The position numbers were made by a program, and so were the translations under genes. From Plazaster borealis (lineage: Eukaryota > Echinodermata > Asteroidea > Forcipulatida > Labidiasteridae), in NCBI GenBank assembly GCA_021014325.1, contig CM037474.1, positions 5,274,488 through 5,338,487 on the forward strand: a DNA stretch of 64,000 nt, given 5' to 3'. The notes under the pieces were generated by a model. It was not told the origin of the DNA. It did no database searches and saw nothing but the letters and a program-made list of their open reading frames with translations. Each line of letters opens with the position of its first letter. Within the stretch, counting starts at the first letter, position 1. Shown piece after piece: positions 53,775 through 64,000 of the stretch.

Positions 53775-54754
53775 TCATTATTAATGTATTTTTTCCATCT
53801 ACTTATTTAGTTAGTTATTTTCCCTCTATCATTGGATGCCATCTCTATTTTTGGGAAAGTCAGATTATTTTTTCTCTCGCAGCCTTTCAAAACTACTCCC
53901 CCAAAGTACAGTTTTGCTGAATTTCTCTTTATGTTTGAATTGATAGCTTCGTTCGTCTCAATTCTTAACAATGATGTTTTCTCTTGGGGGGGCGGGCACT
54001 TGACTTCCCACGTAGACGTAATTAGCATCACTTAAAACAGTGAATCGGAGATAGCATTATGCTGTCTTTGTTGACATCACCCACTCTCAACCAAAACCAT
54101 TAAAACATGACGTCACTCGAGACAAGCTTACAGGCGACCAGTTCCAGGCAACCTCAAAGAAGGACTGGCATTCACATTTGAAACACCCCCCCCCCCCACC
54201 CCCACTATTGGGAATAGTTTATTGGTTGGTTGGTTTATTTATTTTCCACTCAAGTAAACAGCATTTCATAAAACAATGGTTTTGAAGAAGATAATAATAA
54301 TGTTGAGCAGAGGGTCATCTATAAACTCACAAGGCTTGTATCGATGACCGTATTATGTAGGTTCCAATGGGAGAGTGTGTGTGCATTTAGGTCATACTAT
54401 AAATGAATTAATTAATAATAATTGAATAGTAAGACAATGTCGGGAAATTCACCCATGTGCTAAAGTGTACCTTTTGCATGGACTGCATGGTTGCCTCCAA
54501 GCTGCCTGCAAAAGTCGCCTGATAATGACAAGGCCCCAAAGTGATAACTTGAACGACAGGTTGCATTTTAGATATGAAGTATACTGCCATAATTAGCCAA
54601 AAATACATTAAAGATGCAACAATTTCAACTGAATCAAATTATAAAATATCCATTATTTTAATCTAATGACACAGTTGCACTGTTTCAATGGTGACATTCG
54701 GCTTTAGGCACAAATGGCATAAAGTCACCATGTTTCTGATTGGAAGGATAATTA
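53775..54754. other. Intergenic, nothing recognised
   Basis: Includes a C13 run at ~54186. No coding signal seen. Confidence 0.45.
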
Positions 54755-54935
54755 TTGGGGATGAGGTTGGCTCAGTGGTTTCTTTTCTTGCCTTTCACCT
54801 CTGTGGACCCCGGTCCGAATCCCACCTCAGACCGGAGCCTTGCATGTGGATTGGGTTTTCAGTCCTTACCTGATTGTGTGGGTTTTCCCCCAGCATTGGG
54901 GTTTCCCTCCCATATCTAAAACTGAAAATTTCTTC
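54755..54935 (+). mobile_element. SINE, second tRNA-like family
   Basis: Head GAGGTTGGCTCAGTGGTTTC (A box) and GTCCGAATCCCACCTC (B box), then TGTGGATTGGGTTTTCAGTC, GATTGTGTGGGTTTTCCCCC and a TCTAAAACTGAAAATTTCTT end. No relation to the GGCCGAGCGG head. Confidence 0.78.
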
Positions 54936-55439
54936 TCGTTTCATATTCATCATTTTATTGGCGGTAACATTGTTCTGTTGGCTGTGTAATAAATAAACAG
55001 AATAATAAATATTGTCTGTACATGTTTTCTCTGTATCTTTAATGATCGAAATACAGAGTTATAATTTGCAAACATCCCTGTCAGACAATTATTCAGTTCA
55101 GAGATTCTTTATTTTGAGTTAAACACATTACATCGAAACCGGGCACCAGACATAGTCGGAATTTCCAGCCTCTTCACATGTTCTGATCCTATCCGACAGA
55201 TGCAAAGGTTAAACTGCTATAAAGAGAAACATCAACTCAAAAAATCAATTCTAGACGTTGCATAAATTTCATCCTAAAGGAGGTAAATTAAATCGTTCAT
55301 GAAATTTAAGAGTGTTAAATGAAGCGAGGAGAAACCTGTGCCCACCAAGATCCTGGTGTGAACTTTTTTTTGGCTACGGGCAAAAAAAAAGCTAAAAAGT
55401 CATTTTTCCTCAGATTGAGCAGGTATAGGGCAGGCCTTT

Positions 55440-55760
55440 TATAACTGTTAACTTCTCGTACGTAAGCGACTCTGTCCTCCCGCATTGTCGCATTGTAGCT
55501 CAGCTTCCCGCCCCATCGCATCGGGCCGAGTCGCTGGCGCAAACGTCGCCATGGCAACGCATCTGGATGCGTCATTTTACGCCAGTGCACGGCATCGGGG
55601 ACGTCTATTGTCGTGAGATCTTCTCACGATTAGTGGAATTGGATATCGGCGATTATAAAAGCTCTGTTATGAGAATGTCTTCAGTGGTGGGCGAGACATT
55701 GCCCGTGTATACTGAGCAGGAAAAAAAAGAAGAAAAAAAAACTTTGTCCTTTAGGATGAA
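55440..55760. other. Possible isolated promoter or first exon
   Basis: CpG-richer island containing the X-box. Open frames of 65 codons (+) and 91 codons (-) match nothing I know. If a gene starts here, its other exons are not recognisable in the window. Confidence 0.25.
55545..55558. promoter_or_regulatory. Perfect RFX X-box in a CpG-richer patch
   Basis: GTCGCCATGGCAAC fits the palindromic X-box GTNRCC-(N)-RGYAAC with no mismatch. Surroundings (55440-55620) are clearly GC/CpG-richer than the rest of the region, with CCCGCCCC, and a TATAAAAG box lies at 55654. X-boxes mark ciliary-gene promoters, but no coding exon that I recognise is next to it. Confidence 0.4.
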
Positions 55761-56060
55761 TTGACGGCTAGTTTTTTTTCTCTTTTCGAAAGGTATATAA
55801 TGCTACCCCCGGGTTCGTCCCTTGTAGAGAGGGGATGAAAAGCAATTTGATTGATAATGTCACCAGAGAATAGCATGAAATGGATATGACCGCTAGGGTG
55901 AAGAAAAACCAAAATGTGTCGTTGCGCAAACGTGAACTTTTGTCCATTGGTTCAAGTTCAAGGAATTCTGTACTTTTATCATTTCAAAAAAAATAAGAGT
56001 GGACAAAGTGAGCCTACGTGGGGTTGGTGTTTGACATAAAAGCTGATTGTTGGAACATGC

Positions 56061-56436
56061 TTTAAAGGTATCGTACACGTTTGGTAGTGACTCAAAATAA
56101 ATATTAGCATAAAAACTTACTTGGTAACAAGCAACGGAGAGCTGTTGATAGTGTAAAACATTGTAGGAAACGACTCCCTCTGAAGTAACGTAGTTTTTGA
56201 GAAAGAGGTAATTTCTCACTAAAATAATAAAAAATTCTTGCAATAAGTTTTTATTCCTATCTGAAAGCACACAAATTTGTACAACAAGGGTGTTTTTTCT
56301 TTCATCATTTTCTTGCAACTTCGATGACCAATTGAGCCCAGATTTTCACAGGCTTGTTATTTTATGCATATGTTGGGATACACCAAGTGAGAACACTGGT
56401 CTTTGACAATTTCCAAACGTGTTCAGTGCCTTTAAA
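56061..56436 (-). mobile_element. TTTAAA-flanked MITE, type B
   Basis: Complete copy with TTTAAA at both ends; the left inverted end reads GGTATCGTACACGTTTGG. Confidence 0.82.
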
Positions 56437-56715
56437 TTGAACATCGGTAATCATGTTGTCAGATCTCATTGAAACACCAACAAAAACAACCCCTCAACTC
56501 AAACCCTTGTTGGATAAGCGAATATAGGGGACGACAGATTCAATCGATAAAAAATAAGAAACATGTTTATCTGACGATGCTCAAAGCAAACGTATTCTTA
56601 TCATCTCACGAAGGATCTCTATACAAAAATTAAGATTATGTTTGTTTTTAGAAGTTCAATAAAGAGTGCAGTTCAATTACAATCAGAAAGTAAAATTGGT
56701 TAATCAGTAAAGCCT

Positions 56716-56956
56716 ATACACTGCAAAAACTGGGGTGCAAAAATTGACACCATTGGTATGTTCACATAATAGATAACCGAAGAGAGAATCAAATTTAACA
56801 TTATATGGTGTCAAAATAACACCAATGTCATTGTTTTGGCAGATATTAGTGTTATTTTAACACCCCATGGTGTAAGTTTTGATTCATTTTTTCGGTATCT
56901 ATATGTGACAACACCCATAGTGTCAATTTTAACACCCCAGTTTTTTCCAGTGTACT
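56716..56956. mobile_element. ACACTG-TIR MITE with GTGTCAAAAT repeats
   Basis: Inverted ends TACACTGCAAAAACTGGGGT and CCCCAGTTTTTTCCAGTGTA. The interior repeats AAAATTGACACCA-type motifs in both orientations. Non-coding. Confidence 0.75.
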
Positions 56957-56992
56957 TCGTCTTACAGAGCTTACAACACAATTGGTAGGCCT

Positions 56993-57145
56993 ACAGTGCA
57001 AAAACTGGCCGGGTGTTAAAATTGACACCATGGGTGTTGTCACATATAGACACCCTATGATGTAAATTATGATTCATTTTTCGGTATCTATACACTGTGA
57101 CAATACCCATGGTGTCAATTTTAACACACCAGTTTTTGAAGCGTA
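56993..57145. mobile_element. ACACTG-TIR MITE, shorter copy
   Basis: CAGTGCAAAAACTGGCCGGG left end, ACACCAGTTTTTGAAGCGTA right end; same GTGTTAAAATTGACACCA interior. It lies ~40 bp from the larger copy, so the two could also pair as one large inverted structure. Confidence 0.68.
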
Positions 57146-57487
57146 TGGTATTACGTAATTCGAGCACGGCAAGTTATTTCCTTTTTGGCAAAACCCCGAG
57201 GAGGAAGCGAACAGAATTAAAAATGGCGGACTTGAAACGATATTTATTTTCTTGACGGAAAAATGACCGTTGAAACACTGTTGTACACAATTCATTGTTT
57301 AAGCGTTGCATAAAGAAGTGTGCACCCGAGAACAAAAGAGGTACACATAATGTAGGAACTTGAAACACTATGTGGACTTACACACGTCCACACAGTGTTT
57401 TGACAGAGTTGAAGAGTATGATTTTTATGAAGTGTACAGTACAAAACAAAGGAATGTCCAAAGAGTGACTGCAACACAGAGCTAGTA

Positions 57488-57611
57488 TGTGCTTTTTTTT
57501 TTGCTTTTTTTTTCTTTCTTTTGTTTTGCTTTTTTTTTGTTTTTTGGTTTGTTTGTGTGTTTTTTTTTTTGTTTTTTTTTTTTTTTTTTTTTTTTTGTGG
57601 GGGGGGGGTGT
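57488..57611 (+). repeat. Poly-T tract ending in poly-G
   Basis: About 110 bp of T with scattered G and C, then about 11 G. Similar in form to the tract at 22.1 kb. Confidence 0.85.
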
Positions 57612-57678
57612 TTTCCCTCCATTACCTTCAAGATTAGACCTTATTAAGTTTTAATTTTAGGTTGAACAGAGGGGAAAT

Positions 57679-57776
57679 TGACCAGAGCGGGACTTGAACC
57701 TGTGACCTCCGGATCATTAACGTGCCGGCGCTCCACCAACTGAGCTATCTCACCCTTTATATTTGGCAGTCTCCCT
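57679..57776 (-). repeat. tRNA-like unit, single copy
   Basis: Minus strand: AGGGAGACTGCCAAATATAA leader, GATAGCTCAGTTGGTGGAGC A box, and CACAGGTTCAAGTCCCGCTC B box. The same leader (TTGGCAGTCTCCCTA on plus) separates the two units at 0.6 kb, so it belongs to the element. Confidence 0.6.
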
Positions 57777-57985
57777 AATTTGTCAATTATTATCTTTGTT
57801 CTGGGGTGCCTGTCTTATTAAGTTTGGTTAACACCATGTGTGTTGCTCTGGTGTTTTTAGTGGCATGTGTGGAAAATATTTGCATCGCATCGCCTCGAAT
57901 TATAGCTCCTTATATCCATACGGTTCCACCTTATTTATCCTCAATCGTTTGTGATGTTGCCTTGTGTCCTTAAAAACATGTTACC

Positions 57986-58219
57986 CCAAAAAACATTTTA
58001 AATCTGAGAAGTGTTACGCGTAACGCTTCTCAGATTGTGTATTCCAATGCAGATAATTCTTCCTGGGACATAACCGCTCCAGATTTTCGGCAATATCTCA
58101 AAAACGCTACCACCTTTTGAAATGAAATTTGCACAGGTTAGTTTTATGTTATATATCTACAACTATATAGGATTGAAACAAACAGTGGGTTCCAATTACC
58201 AAACGTATACAACCCCTTT
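57986..58219 (-). mobile_element. Truncated type A MITE
   Basis: Begins in the central palindrome (GAGAAGTGTTACGCGTAAC) and runs to the right end at AACCCCTTTC. The left half is missing. Confidence 0.72.
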
Positions 58220-58871
58220 CAGTTATCCAACGCTAAAGAACTGTCATTACGCAAAACACAGTAGGCCCTATAATGCTTAGCAATCAGGATTGGTACACAG
58301 ATAAGATGAATCTTAACTTTCCGTGAAATCGGCCTCAGGACGATTTTAATTATTTCGTTTTGGTTGGATTTGACAGAATGAACTTTGAATTAAAAAGAAT
58401 GAGTGGGAGAAAGCCTGCCGATGGTCTCGACATGCCGGACTTTCTGTCCTTACTTTTAACACACACAGTTCATTACCGCTCACTTATTAAGTATAGTCTC
58501 CAAAGCAGGGGTACCCCAGGGCAATGATTTGCATATTATTTGCATATAACACACCCCCGCCCACGTGCCTTGCCACAAGCTTTCAAAATTGTTGTCCCCC
58601 AAAGAAATGTAATACAATTTGCCCTCGAAATTAAGATGGCAGACACGTTCTGAACCATGTGCTTGTTGTTTTATGAATCCTAAAAAAAAGTGTGAAATCA
58701 ACATTGTTGGTAAATAACATGTCCGGTCCCTCAAAGAGCAAAGGGTGCAGAGAAAGTTGCAGAAGGCCAACCCCTTGCGAAGATTGTCGACGTGGAAGTT
58801 CTTTGTAAATTTCTGTTTTGTTTCTGATTCTCTCTCACTCAATCATGAACATTTCGAAACTTGATCTGTAC
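58220..58871. other. Intergenic, nothing recognised
   Basis: A 120-codon minus-strand ORF (58480-58842) has no recognisable motif and no splice context that I can support. Confidence 0.4.
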
Positions 58872-59240
58872 TTAAAGGCATCGTACACGTTTGGTAATTG
58901 TCAAAGACCAGTGTTCTCATTTGGTGTATCCCAACATATGCATAAAATGACAAGCCTGTGAAAATTTGGGCTCAGTCATCGAAGTTGCAAGAAAATGATG
59001 AAAAAAAACACCCTTGTTGTACAAATTTGTGTGCTTTCAGATAGGAATAAAAACTTCTTGCAAGAAGTTTTTATTATTTTAGTGAGAAAATACCTCTTTC
59101 TCAAAAACTACGTTACTTCAGAGGGAGTCGTTTCTCACAATGTTTTATACAATCAACAGCTCTCTGTTGCTCGTTACCAAGTCAGTTTTTATGCTAATAT
59201 ATATTTTGAGTAATTACCAAACGTGTACGATGCCTTTAAA
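58872..59240 (+). mobile_element. TTTAAA-flanked MITE, type B (first of a chain)
   Basis: Complete copy with central palindrome CTTCTTGCAAGAAG. Its right TTTAAA (59235-59240) opens the next type B fragment. Confidence 0.82.
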
Positions 59241-59310
59241 GGCACTGGACACGTTTGATAATTGTCAAAGACCAGTATTCTCACCACCTGATTCTCACTT
59301 TTAAATTGGT
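59235..59310 (+). mobile_element. Type B MITE head fragment
   Basis: Only the first ~75 bp of a type B element (GGCACTGGACACGTTTG onward). It is cut off where a different dispersed element begins. Confidence 0.7.
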
Positions 59311-59548
59311 GTAAGGACCAGTGGTGAACCAAGAGTTGTTTTTTTTTAGTTAGCTGTGCGCCATGTTTTACACAGAAACGAAATCACTTCTTATCTGGGA
59401 TTTCCAGAGGCCCAAATCGTGACCTCCATTGCTTTGTCTTGGCTTTATTTTCCTATGAAATCTTTCCGCAAGTGTTCCGGATTTTATAATTCAAGTGTCC
59501 TCGATCGCTTGCAAACTGAACATGCGCCTTCAAAGATGAAACAAATTC
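59308..59548 (+). mobile_element. Dispersed element shared with 37.5-37.8 kb
   Basis: Starts near GGACCAGTGGTGAACCAAG and includes TAGCTGTGCGCCATGTTTTA and CTTCAAAGATGAAACAAAT. The reverse complement of the same blocks is at 37540-37787 with many substitutions. Neither copy has a conserved frame. Confidence 0.7.
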
Positions 59549-59937
59549 TTAAAGACACTGGACACGTTTGGTAATTATCAAAGACCAGTATCCTCACTTG
59601 GTGTATCCCAACATATGCATACAATAACAAACCTGTGAAAATTTGGGCTCAATTCATGGTCATCGCAGTTGCAAGAAAATAATGAAAGAAAAAACACCCT
59701 TGTTGCACAAATTTGTGTGCTTTCAGATAGGAATAAAAGGCTTCAGGCCTGAAGTCATTCTCAGATTCAAATATGTGAGAAATTACCTCTTTCTCAAAAA
59801 CTACGTTACTTTGGAGGGAGTCGTTTCTCACAATGTTTTATACTATCAACAGCTCTCCGTTGCTCGTTACCAAGTAAGTTTTTATGCTAATATTATATAT
59901 TTTGAGTAATTACCAAAACGTGTCCAGTGCCTTTAAA
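59549..59937 (+). mobile_element. TTTAAA-flanked MITE, type B (end of the chain)
   Basis: Complete copy with central palindrome GGCTTCAGGCCTGAAG. Its right TTTAAA at 59932 is followed directly by another TTTAAAGG-headed element. Confidence 0.82.
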
Positions 59938-60270
59938 GGTATTTATGCAGGATACGGTAAGGATAAAAAACATAAATGTTTAATTTTAGTCTGAAAACTT
60001 ACTGATTATGAAGTTCATACTGGAACCATTTTTTCTGTGAATATTACCCTCTGAAATGAAGACATATTCGATCAAACTATATCTGAAAACCTAAAAAAAA
60101 TATACAAAACACGCAACAGCTGATTTCGCATGTTACAACCAAAATTAAGTATCAATGTGTTTACGTAATGAAAATTGTGCATTCGCTATTTTCTCCTGAC
60201 TCACACAACGGATTAAGCCCAAATTTTCACAGGTTCCATGTATAATGGTTGATCACAGCTAGAAAACAGG
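59932..60270 (+). mobile_element. Probable further TTTAAA-headed MITE
   Basis: Opens TTTAAAGGTATTTATGCAGG and has the superfamily blocks AAACTTACTGATTATGAAG and AAATTTTCACAGGTTCC in the expected order. The right end is not recognisable. Confidence 0.45.
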
Positions 60271-60883
60271 AACAATGTCTGCGACTATTTTGTCAGCTCT
60301 ACAAATCATGTATAATGCTTTCCCCCACACTGTCCGAAGTTGTACACCTCAGAGAGTATTTTTGTTCTGTATGCAGTATACTTTTGAGTCAATAATAGTC
60401 GACGTTTTGACCAATTGTCTTCATCAATCAGAACAATACAATGTGACATGTGGTATCTACATAGTGTGGACGTACCGGGTACATCTTTGATTTCAAACCG
60501 TCAGATCAGTTTCCCGGAGTTCTTCTGAAAGTGTATACAGATTGTAGGAACAAAGCATTAGTTATTTATTGTTTTTTAAGTTTATTGGTTTTTTTTATTG
60601 GTTTGTTTAAATATTATTATCATTGTATATGATTCATCCAGTCTTTCTAGCTTGACAAAGATGAGTGTTTTTGTTGTTTCAATGTCTAATGAAAATGCTT
60701 TGTTTGCTAAAATACATATGGAAATTATGTTTGGTGGAATAACTGAAATTATAAACCAAATAAAAATATAATACCTTTGAAAAATCGCCTTTAGAGTTAT
60801 AAAGAATATATTCAAATGACCTAACAATGGCTAATTATTAGAACATGGTGTAAGTTTGAATGGTTATCCTTTTATCCGTCAAT

Positions 60884-61257
60884 AGACCTTATGTTCATGA
60901 CGTCACCCCTTGAGTAGGGCGCCCTCGCGTAGAGGTCGCGCGTGCGCAAATATAAATATGAGGAAACATCGCACCTTTTATATGGAGCTGATGATGGTGG
61001 CGTGACGCATACGCGTTTGTGCGTCTGCCTAGTGCACAACTATGGCAAATAATCTCTATCAATTATAAATGTACATCAATTACTTCAGACCTTTATGGTG
61101 CAGCCATTTTGATTATCTCCCATTCAAATCAATGTAACCAAACCGAGGCTGGTGGGGAAATACCCTGGTTCCTTTTCGTACAACCATTCATTACTTTTAT
61201 AGGATACAATGTACAAAGAACATGACCAAGATGGTGGCAGCACGATAAAGGTCTATG
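60884..61257. mobile_element. ATAGACCTT-TIR MITE-like element
   Basis: Ends ATAGACCTTATGTTCATGAC and GAACATGACCAAG...AAAGGTCTAT form imperfect inverted repeats (the ellipsis marks a gap). The interior has CGCGCGTGCGC-type CpG-rich sequence and CAGCCATTTTGATT. Boundaries moderately certain. Confidence 0.55.
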
Positions 61258-61564
61258 GCGTTTGCCAACCAATTGTGTTTGTACGCATGTGTGAACGTAA
61301 TTAGCATATTTCATGGGGAGGGCTAATTGGCCCATCCTGCGCGCCGCGCGTTCAAATCTGCGCGTTCCCATTGTTTCACCACCTGTTACCTCTATAAGAT
61401 GGCGGTTGAATGACGTCAATGCACAAAGGTGTATCCGTGCAGGTATTCCTACTCTAATCGTTCTTGGAAACATTTCCATGAAAAAATCCAAAATACATTG
61501 TGAGAAAAATAGAACAAACAAAAAAAAACAAGCTGTCAAATTGTGTTTTTGAAGTAGTGGGCGC

Positions 61565-61911
61565 TCTATTTCAATAGTTTTCAGATATGGTTAAAAGTTT
61601 AAAACTTGCATCCTCTATGCTTCGAAAAACAATCATGTACGTCCATCCCTTTCTCTAAAAAAAGAAGAGAAGATCTTGATCAATGCGTGGTTTTCAAAAC
61701 TAACTTTTGTTTCTGTTAGTGTAGGTTTCAAATCAATTTTAATAGTTTTCAGGTACGGTTACAAGTTTAAAACCTGCATCCTCTATATGCTTCGCAAAAA
61801 CAATCATGTACGTCCATCCCTATCTCTAAAAAAAAAGAAGAGAAGATCTTGATCAATGCGTGGTTTCAAAACTAACTTTTGTTTCTGTTAGTGTAGGTTT
61901 CAAATCAATAG
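61565..61911 (+). repeat. ~170-bp tandem duplication
   Basis: Copies start near 61567 and 61736. Shared: ATAGTTTTCAGATATGGTTA-type start, AATCATGTACGTCCATCCC, AGAGAAGATCTTGATCAATG, GTTAGTGTAGGTTTCAAATC. Few differences. Confidence 0.9.
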
Positions 61912-63104
61912 AAGACTTACACTCTCCACAAAAAAGACTTCTCAATGGAGATTTTGTATGACATCGGGGAAAGCTCACAGTTAACTTTGCCTTTAGGGCA
62001 TTCCTCTATTCCTCTGTAATGACGTGAAAAGGAGAAGAAACAGCCGAACAACAACAACAAAACAAGAACGTCTAAATGAGTTGAGAGTTTATCTAATGTG
62101 GATTTGACAAAAAACAAACTACATTATTAACCATGGCGTTTTTCTTGATCCAGGAGGTGTGAGAAACGAAACTACGAGTTTATTTTTCTTAAATAAGAAA
62201 ACGGAAGTGTTGATATCTGGTGGTCTTTGCTTGTTTGTTTGTTTGTGGTTTCTCTTCTCGATCTATCTCTCTCTCTTTTTGTCTTCTTTTTTGGGGGGCG
62301 GGGAGTGGTGGGTGGTTTGTCTTTTGCATGTTTGCTTTAGGTGTTTGTTGTTTATTTGTTTGCTTGTATGTATGCGTTGTTGGGCTTTCTTTGCTATGCC
62401 AATTTTTTTTTCACAGTTGCCCTGGCGAGCAGTCCCTAAAGAAGCGAGACAATCTGGCCACACGATGGCTAATTAAAACCAATTGTATTATTTAATCGTA
62501 GTCCTATCTGAGACATACGCATATACTTTGCCGAATTGCTTTTCTCGTCATTGCTTTATCTATTTATTTTTGTTTATTAATTTATTTATGTATTTATGTA
62601 TTTATGTATTTATTAATTTTTATATACATTTTTTCTTGCATTGAAGCTATAGTACAGCTTCATTTATTCAACAACAACAACAACAACCAAACAGTTACAC
62701 ATCAATAATACACATTAATAAAGTCCAAAAATATAGCTATTAGATAGCAATCAAGGAGAACAAAATAAACAAAATAAAAACAGATGCAATAATAATATAC
62801 AATTTAGCGTGACATAATGACGTGAAACGAAGACCCAAACGATAGATAATTAAATTATAATATGATGATACAATATTGAAGGTGACATAAATGACAAATG
62901 GGGACAACACTAAAATCGAATTACTTAATTTTTAAATTTTGTTTATGCATTTATCGTTTCCCCTCCCCCCCCCCATTTTGTGTATGGGGGTGGTGCTGGT
63001 ATTGACTTGTTGGTCTTGTTGCGTTTGTCTAAGCTTGATGTGTGCGCTATGTTTACGTAAAATTTGCTACTCTTAACCCGGTCTCAGAGTCATAACACCT
63101 AATT
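61912..63104. other. AT-rich low-complexity intergenic sequence
   Basis: Repeated GTTTGTTTG and TTTATTT runs, ACAACAACAAC at ~62671. The ORFs here are low-complexity hydrophobic artefacts. Confidence 0.5.
62560..62640 (+). repeat. TTTATG/TTTATTT low-complexity tract
   Basis: Tandem TATTTATG units within a wider AT-rich region; a similar TTTATTTA tract lies at 63.23-63.30 kb. Confidence 0.8.
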
Positions 63105-63225
63105 AATTGTTTGTTTGTTGGGTCATTTGTTTGTCTCGGTTTGCTTGCTGTTTGTTTGTTTGATCCTGATGTTAACAACTTCAGTTCGTAAGTGCTTACC
63201 GAACGATGTGCACATTGTGAGCATC
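63105..63225 (+). repeat. Direct duplicate, copy 1
   Basis: TTTGTTTGTTGGGTCATTTG, TGATGTTAACAACTTCAGTT, GCTTACCGAACGA. Second copy ~650 bp downstream, diverged. Confidence 0.75.
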
Positions 63226-63419
63226 AATATTTATTGTTTAATTTATTTATCTATCTATTTATTTTTTTCATTTATTTGTTTATTTATTTATTGTAGGTGT
63301 TTATATCTTTGTCTTGATGTGTTCTTGTTTACTTTAAAAATGTACTCCTTTATTTATTTTGCTTTGATATGTTCTTGATGCGTGCTTTAGTTTGCGTGGA
63401 CTTGCCTCAATCTTTAACC

Positions 63420-63616
63420 TGGGCCCAATTTCATAGAAATGCTTAAGCACAAAAAGTAGCTAAGCACAACAAAATTATGCTTACCAGAATAAGGTTACCA
63501 GCCAAACTACCATGTCATATGTACAATTTGTGACTGGTATCCTGCTCATTTCTGCTAAGCAAAAAATGGTTATGCAGTATTTTCTGCTTAAGCAGCTCTA
63601 TGAAATTGAGCCCTGG
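63420..63616 (-). mobile_element. AAGCAG-type inverted-repeat MITE
   Basis: Complete copy with ends GGGCCCAATTTCATAG and CTCTATGAAATTGAGCCC, in the reverse orientation to the 45-kb copies. Confidence 0.75.
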
Positions 63617-63754
63617 TCTTTCATTAAAACCAAACCCTTGGGAGCCCAAGGCTTGTTAATAATAAAAGGGGCGAATATTGTAATGGAGGAGATTTAGCAA
63701 AGGGTCAAGGCTAAAGGCTGCAAAAGTGAAGAGGTATGGCGACTTAATATTGTT

Positions 63755-63880
63755 TATTTGTTGGGCCATATGTTTGTCTCAATTTGCTTGCTTGCTTGTC
63801 TGTTTGTTTGATCACTGATGTTAACATGTTTCAGTTCCGTAGCTGCTTACCGAACGAAACTCAGGTGCGGATTGTGATGA
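63755..63880 (+). repeat. Direct duplicate, copy 2
   Basis: TTATTTGTTGGGCCATATG, TGATGTTAACATGTTTCAG, GCTTACCGAACGA. The two copies bracket an AAGCAG-type MITE. Confidence 0.75.
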
Positions 63881-64000
63881 TCAAACAAACCTACGTAATT
63901 AACAGCAAGGTCCCTGCCTGCCTGCGTGGTTTAGCGGTCACTTAGCTCGCTAAATGCACGCGGGATTGGAGCTTCGTCTTGTAAATTGTAGTATCCATTT

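Overview
This is animal nuclear DNA, not microbial. It has long AT-rich non-coding stretches, spliced genes with GT-AG introns, SINEs with tRNA-like heads, a LINE reverse transcriptase and many short inverted-repeat elements. The two recognisable host genes are conserved animal genes, and the repeat landscape looks like that of a marine deuterostome. An echinoderm, most likely a sea star, is my best guess. That guess rests on general familiarity with such repeats, not on a search.

Two protein-coding genes could be assembled exon by exon, with reading phase kept across every junction. BRK1 (BRICK1/HSPC300, the smallest WAVE-complex subunit) lies on the + strand from about 33.1 to 35.4 kb in three coding exons (79 aa). 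PUS7L (TruD-family pseudouridine synthase) lies on the - strand from 47.6 down to 41.1 kb in six coding exons (821 aa). The genes converge tail to tail with 5.7 kb between stop codons. That gap holds two regular tandem arrays (116-bp and 132-bp units) and several mobile elements. A palindromic NRF1-type site about 0.9 kb upstream of the PUS7L start probably marks its promoter. A possible divergent non-coding exon lies upstream of BRK1.

Everything else is intergenic or intronic sequence dominated by repeats. 0-8 kb: TTTAAA-flanked MITEs, SINEs, a decayed RT fragment and a head-to-head pair of tRNA-like units. 9-15 kb: a GAGACC-rich minisatellite and a 184-bp tandem array. 15-32 kb: more MITEs and SINEs, several local tandem duplications and a polypurine minisatellite. 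48.9-50.9 kb: a 5'-truncated non-LTR retrotransposon with a 550-codon intact RT reading frame. 51-64 kb: mostly MITEs, low-complexity DNA and an isolated CpG-richer patch with a perfect RFX X-box.

No operon, CRISPR array, defence system or other new multi-gene system is visible. The most informative non-gene signals are: a family of minus-strand retroelement fragments carrying a hammerhead-ribozyme-like core; MITE families that share one internal architecture and chain together through a common TTTAAA; an element with clean 10-11-bp target duplications at two sites; a hAT-like insertion whose empty site is preserved next door; and one tRNA-like SINE head joined to three different bodies.
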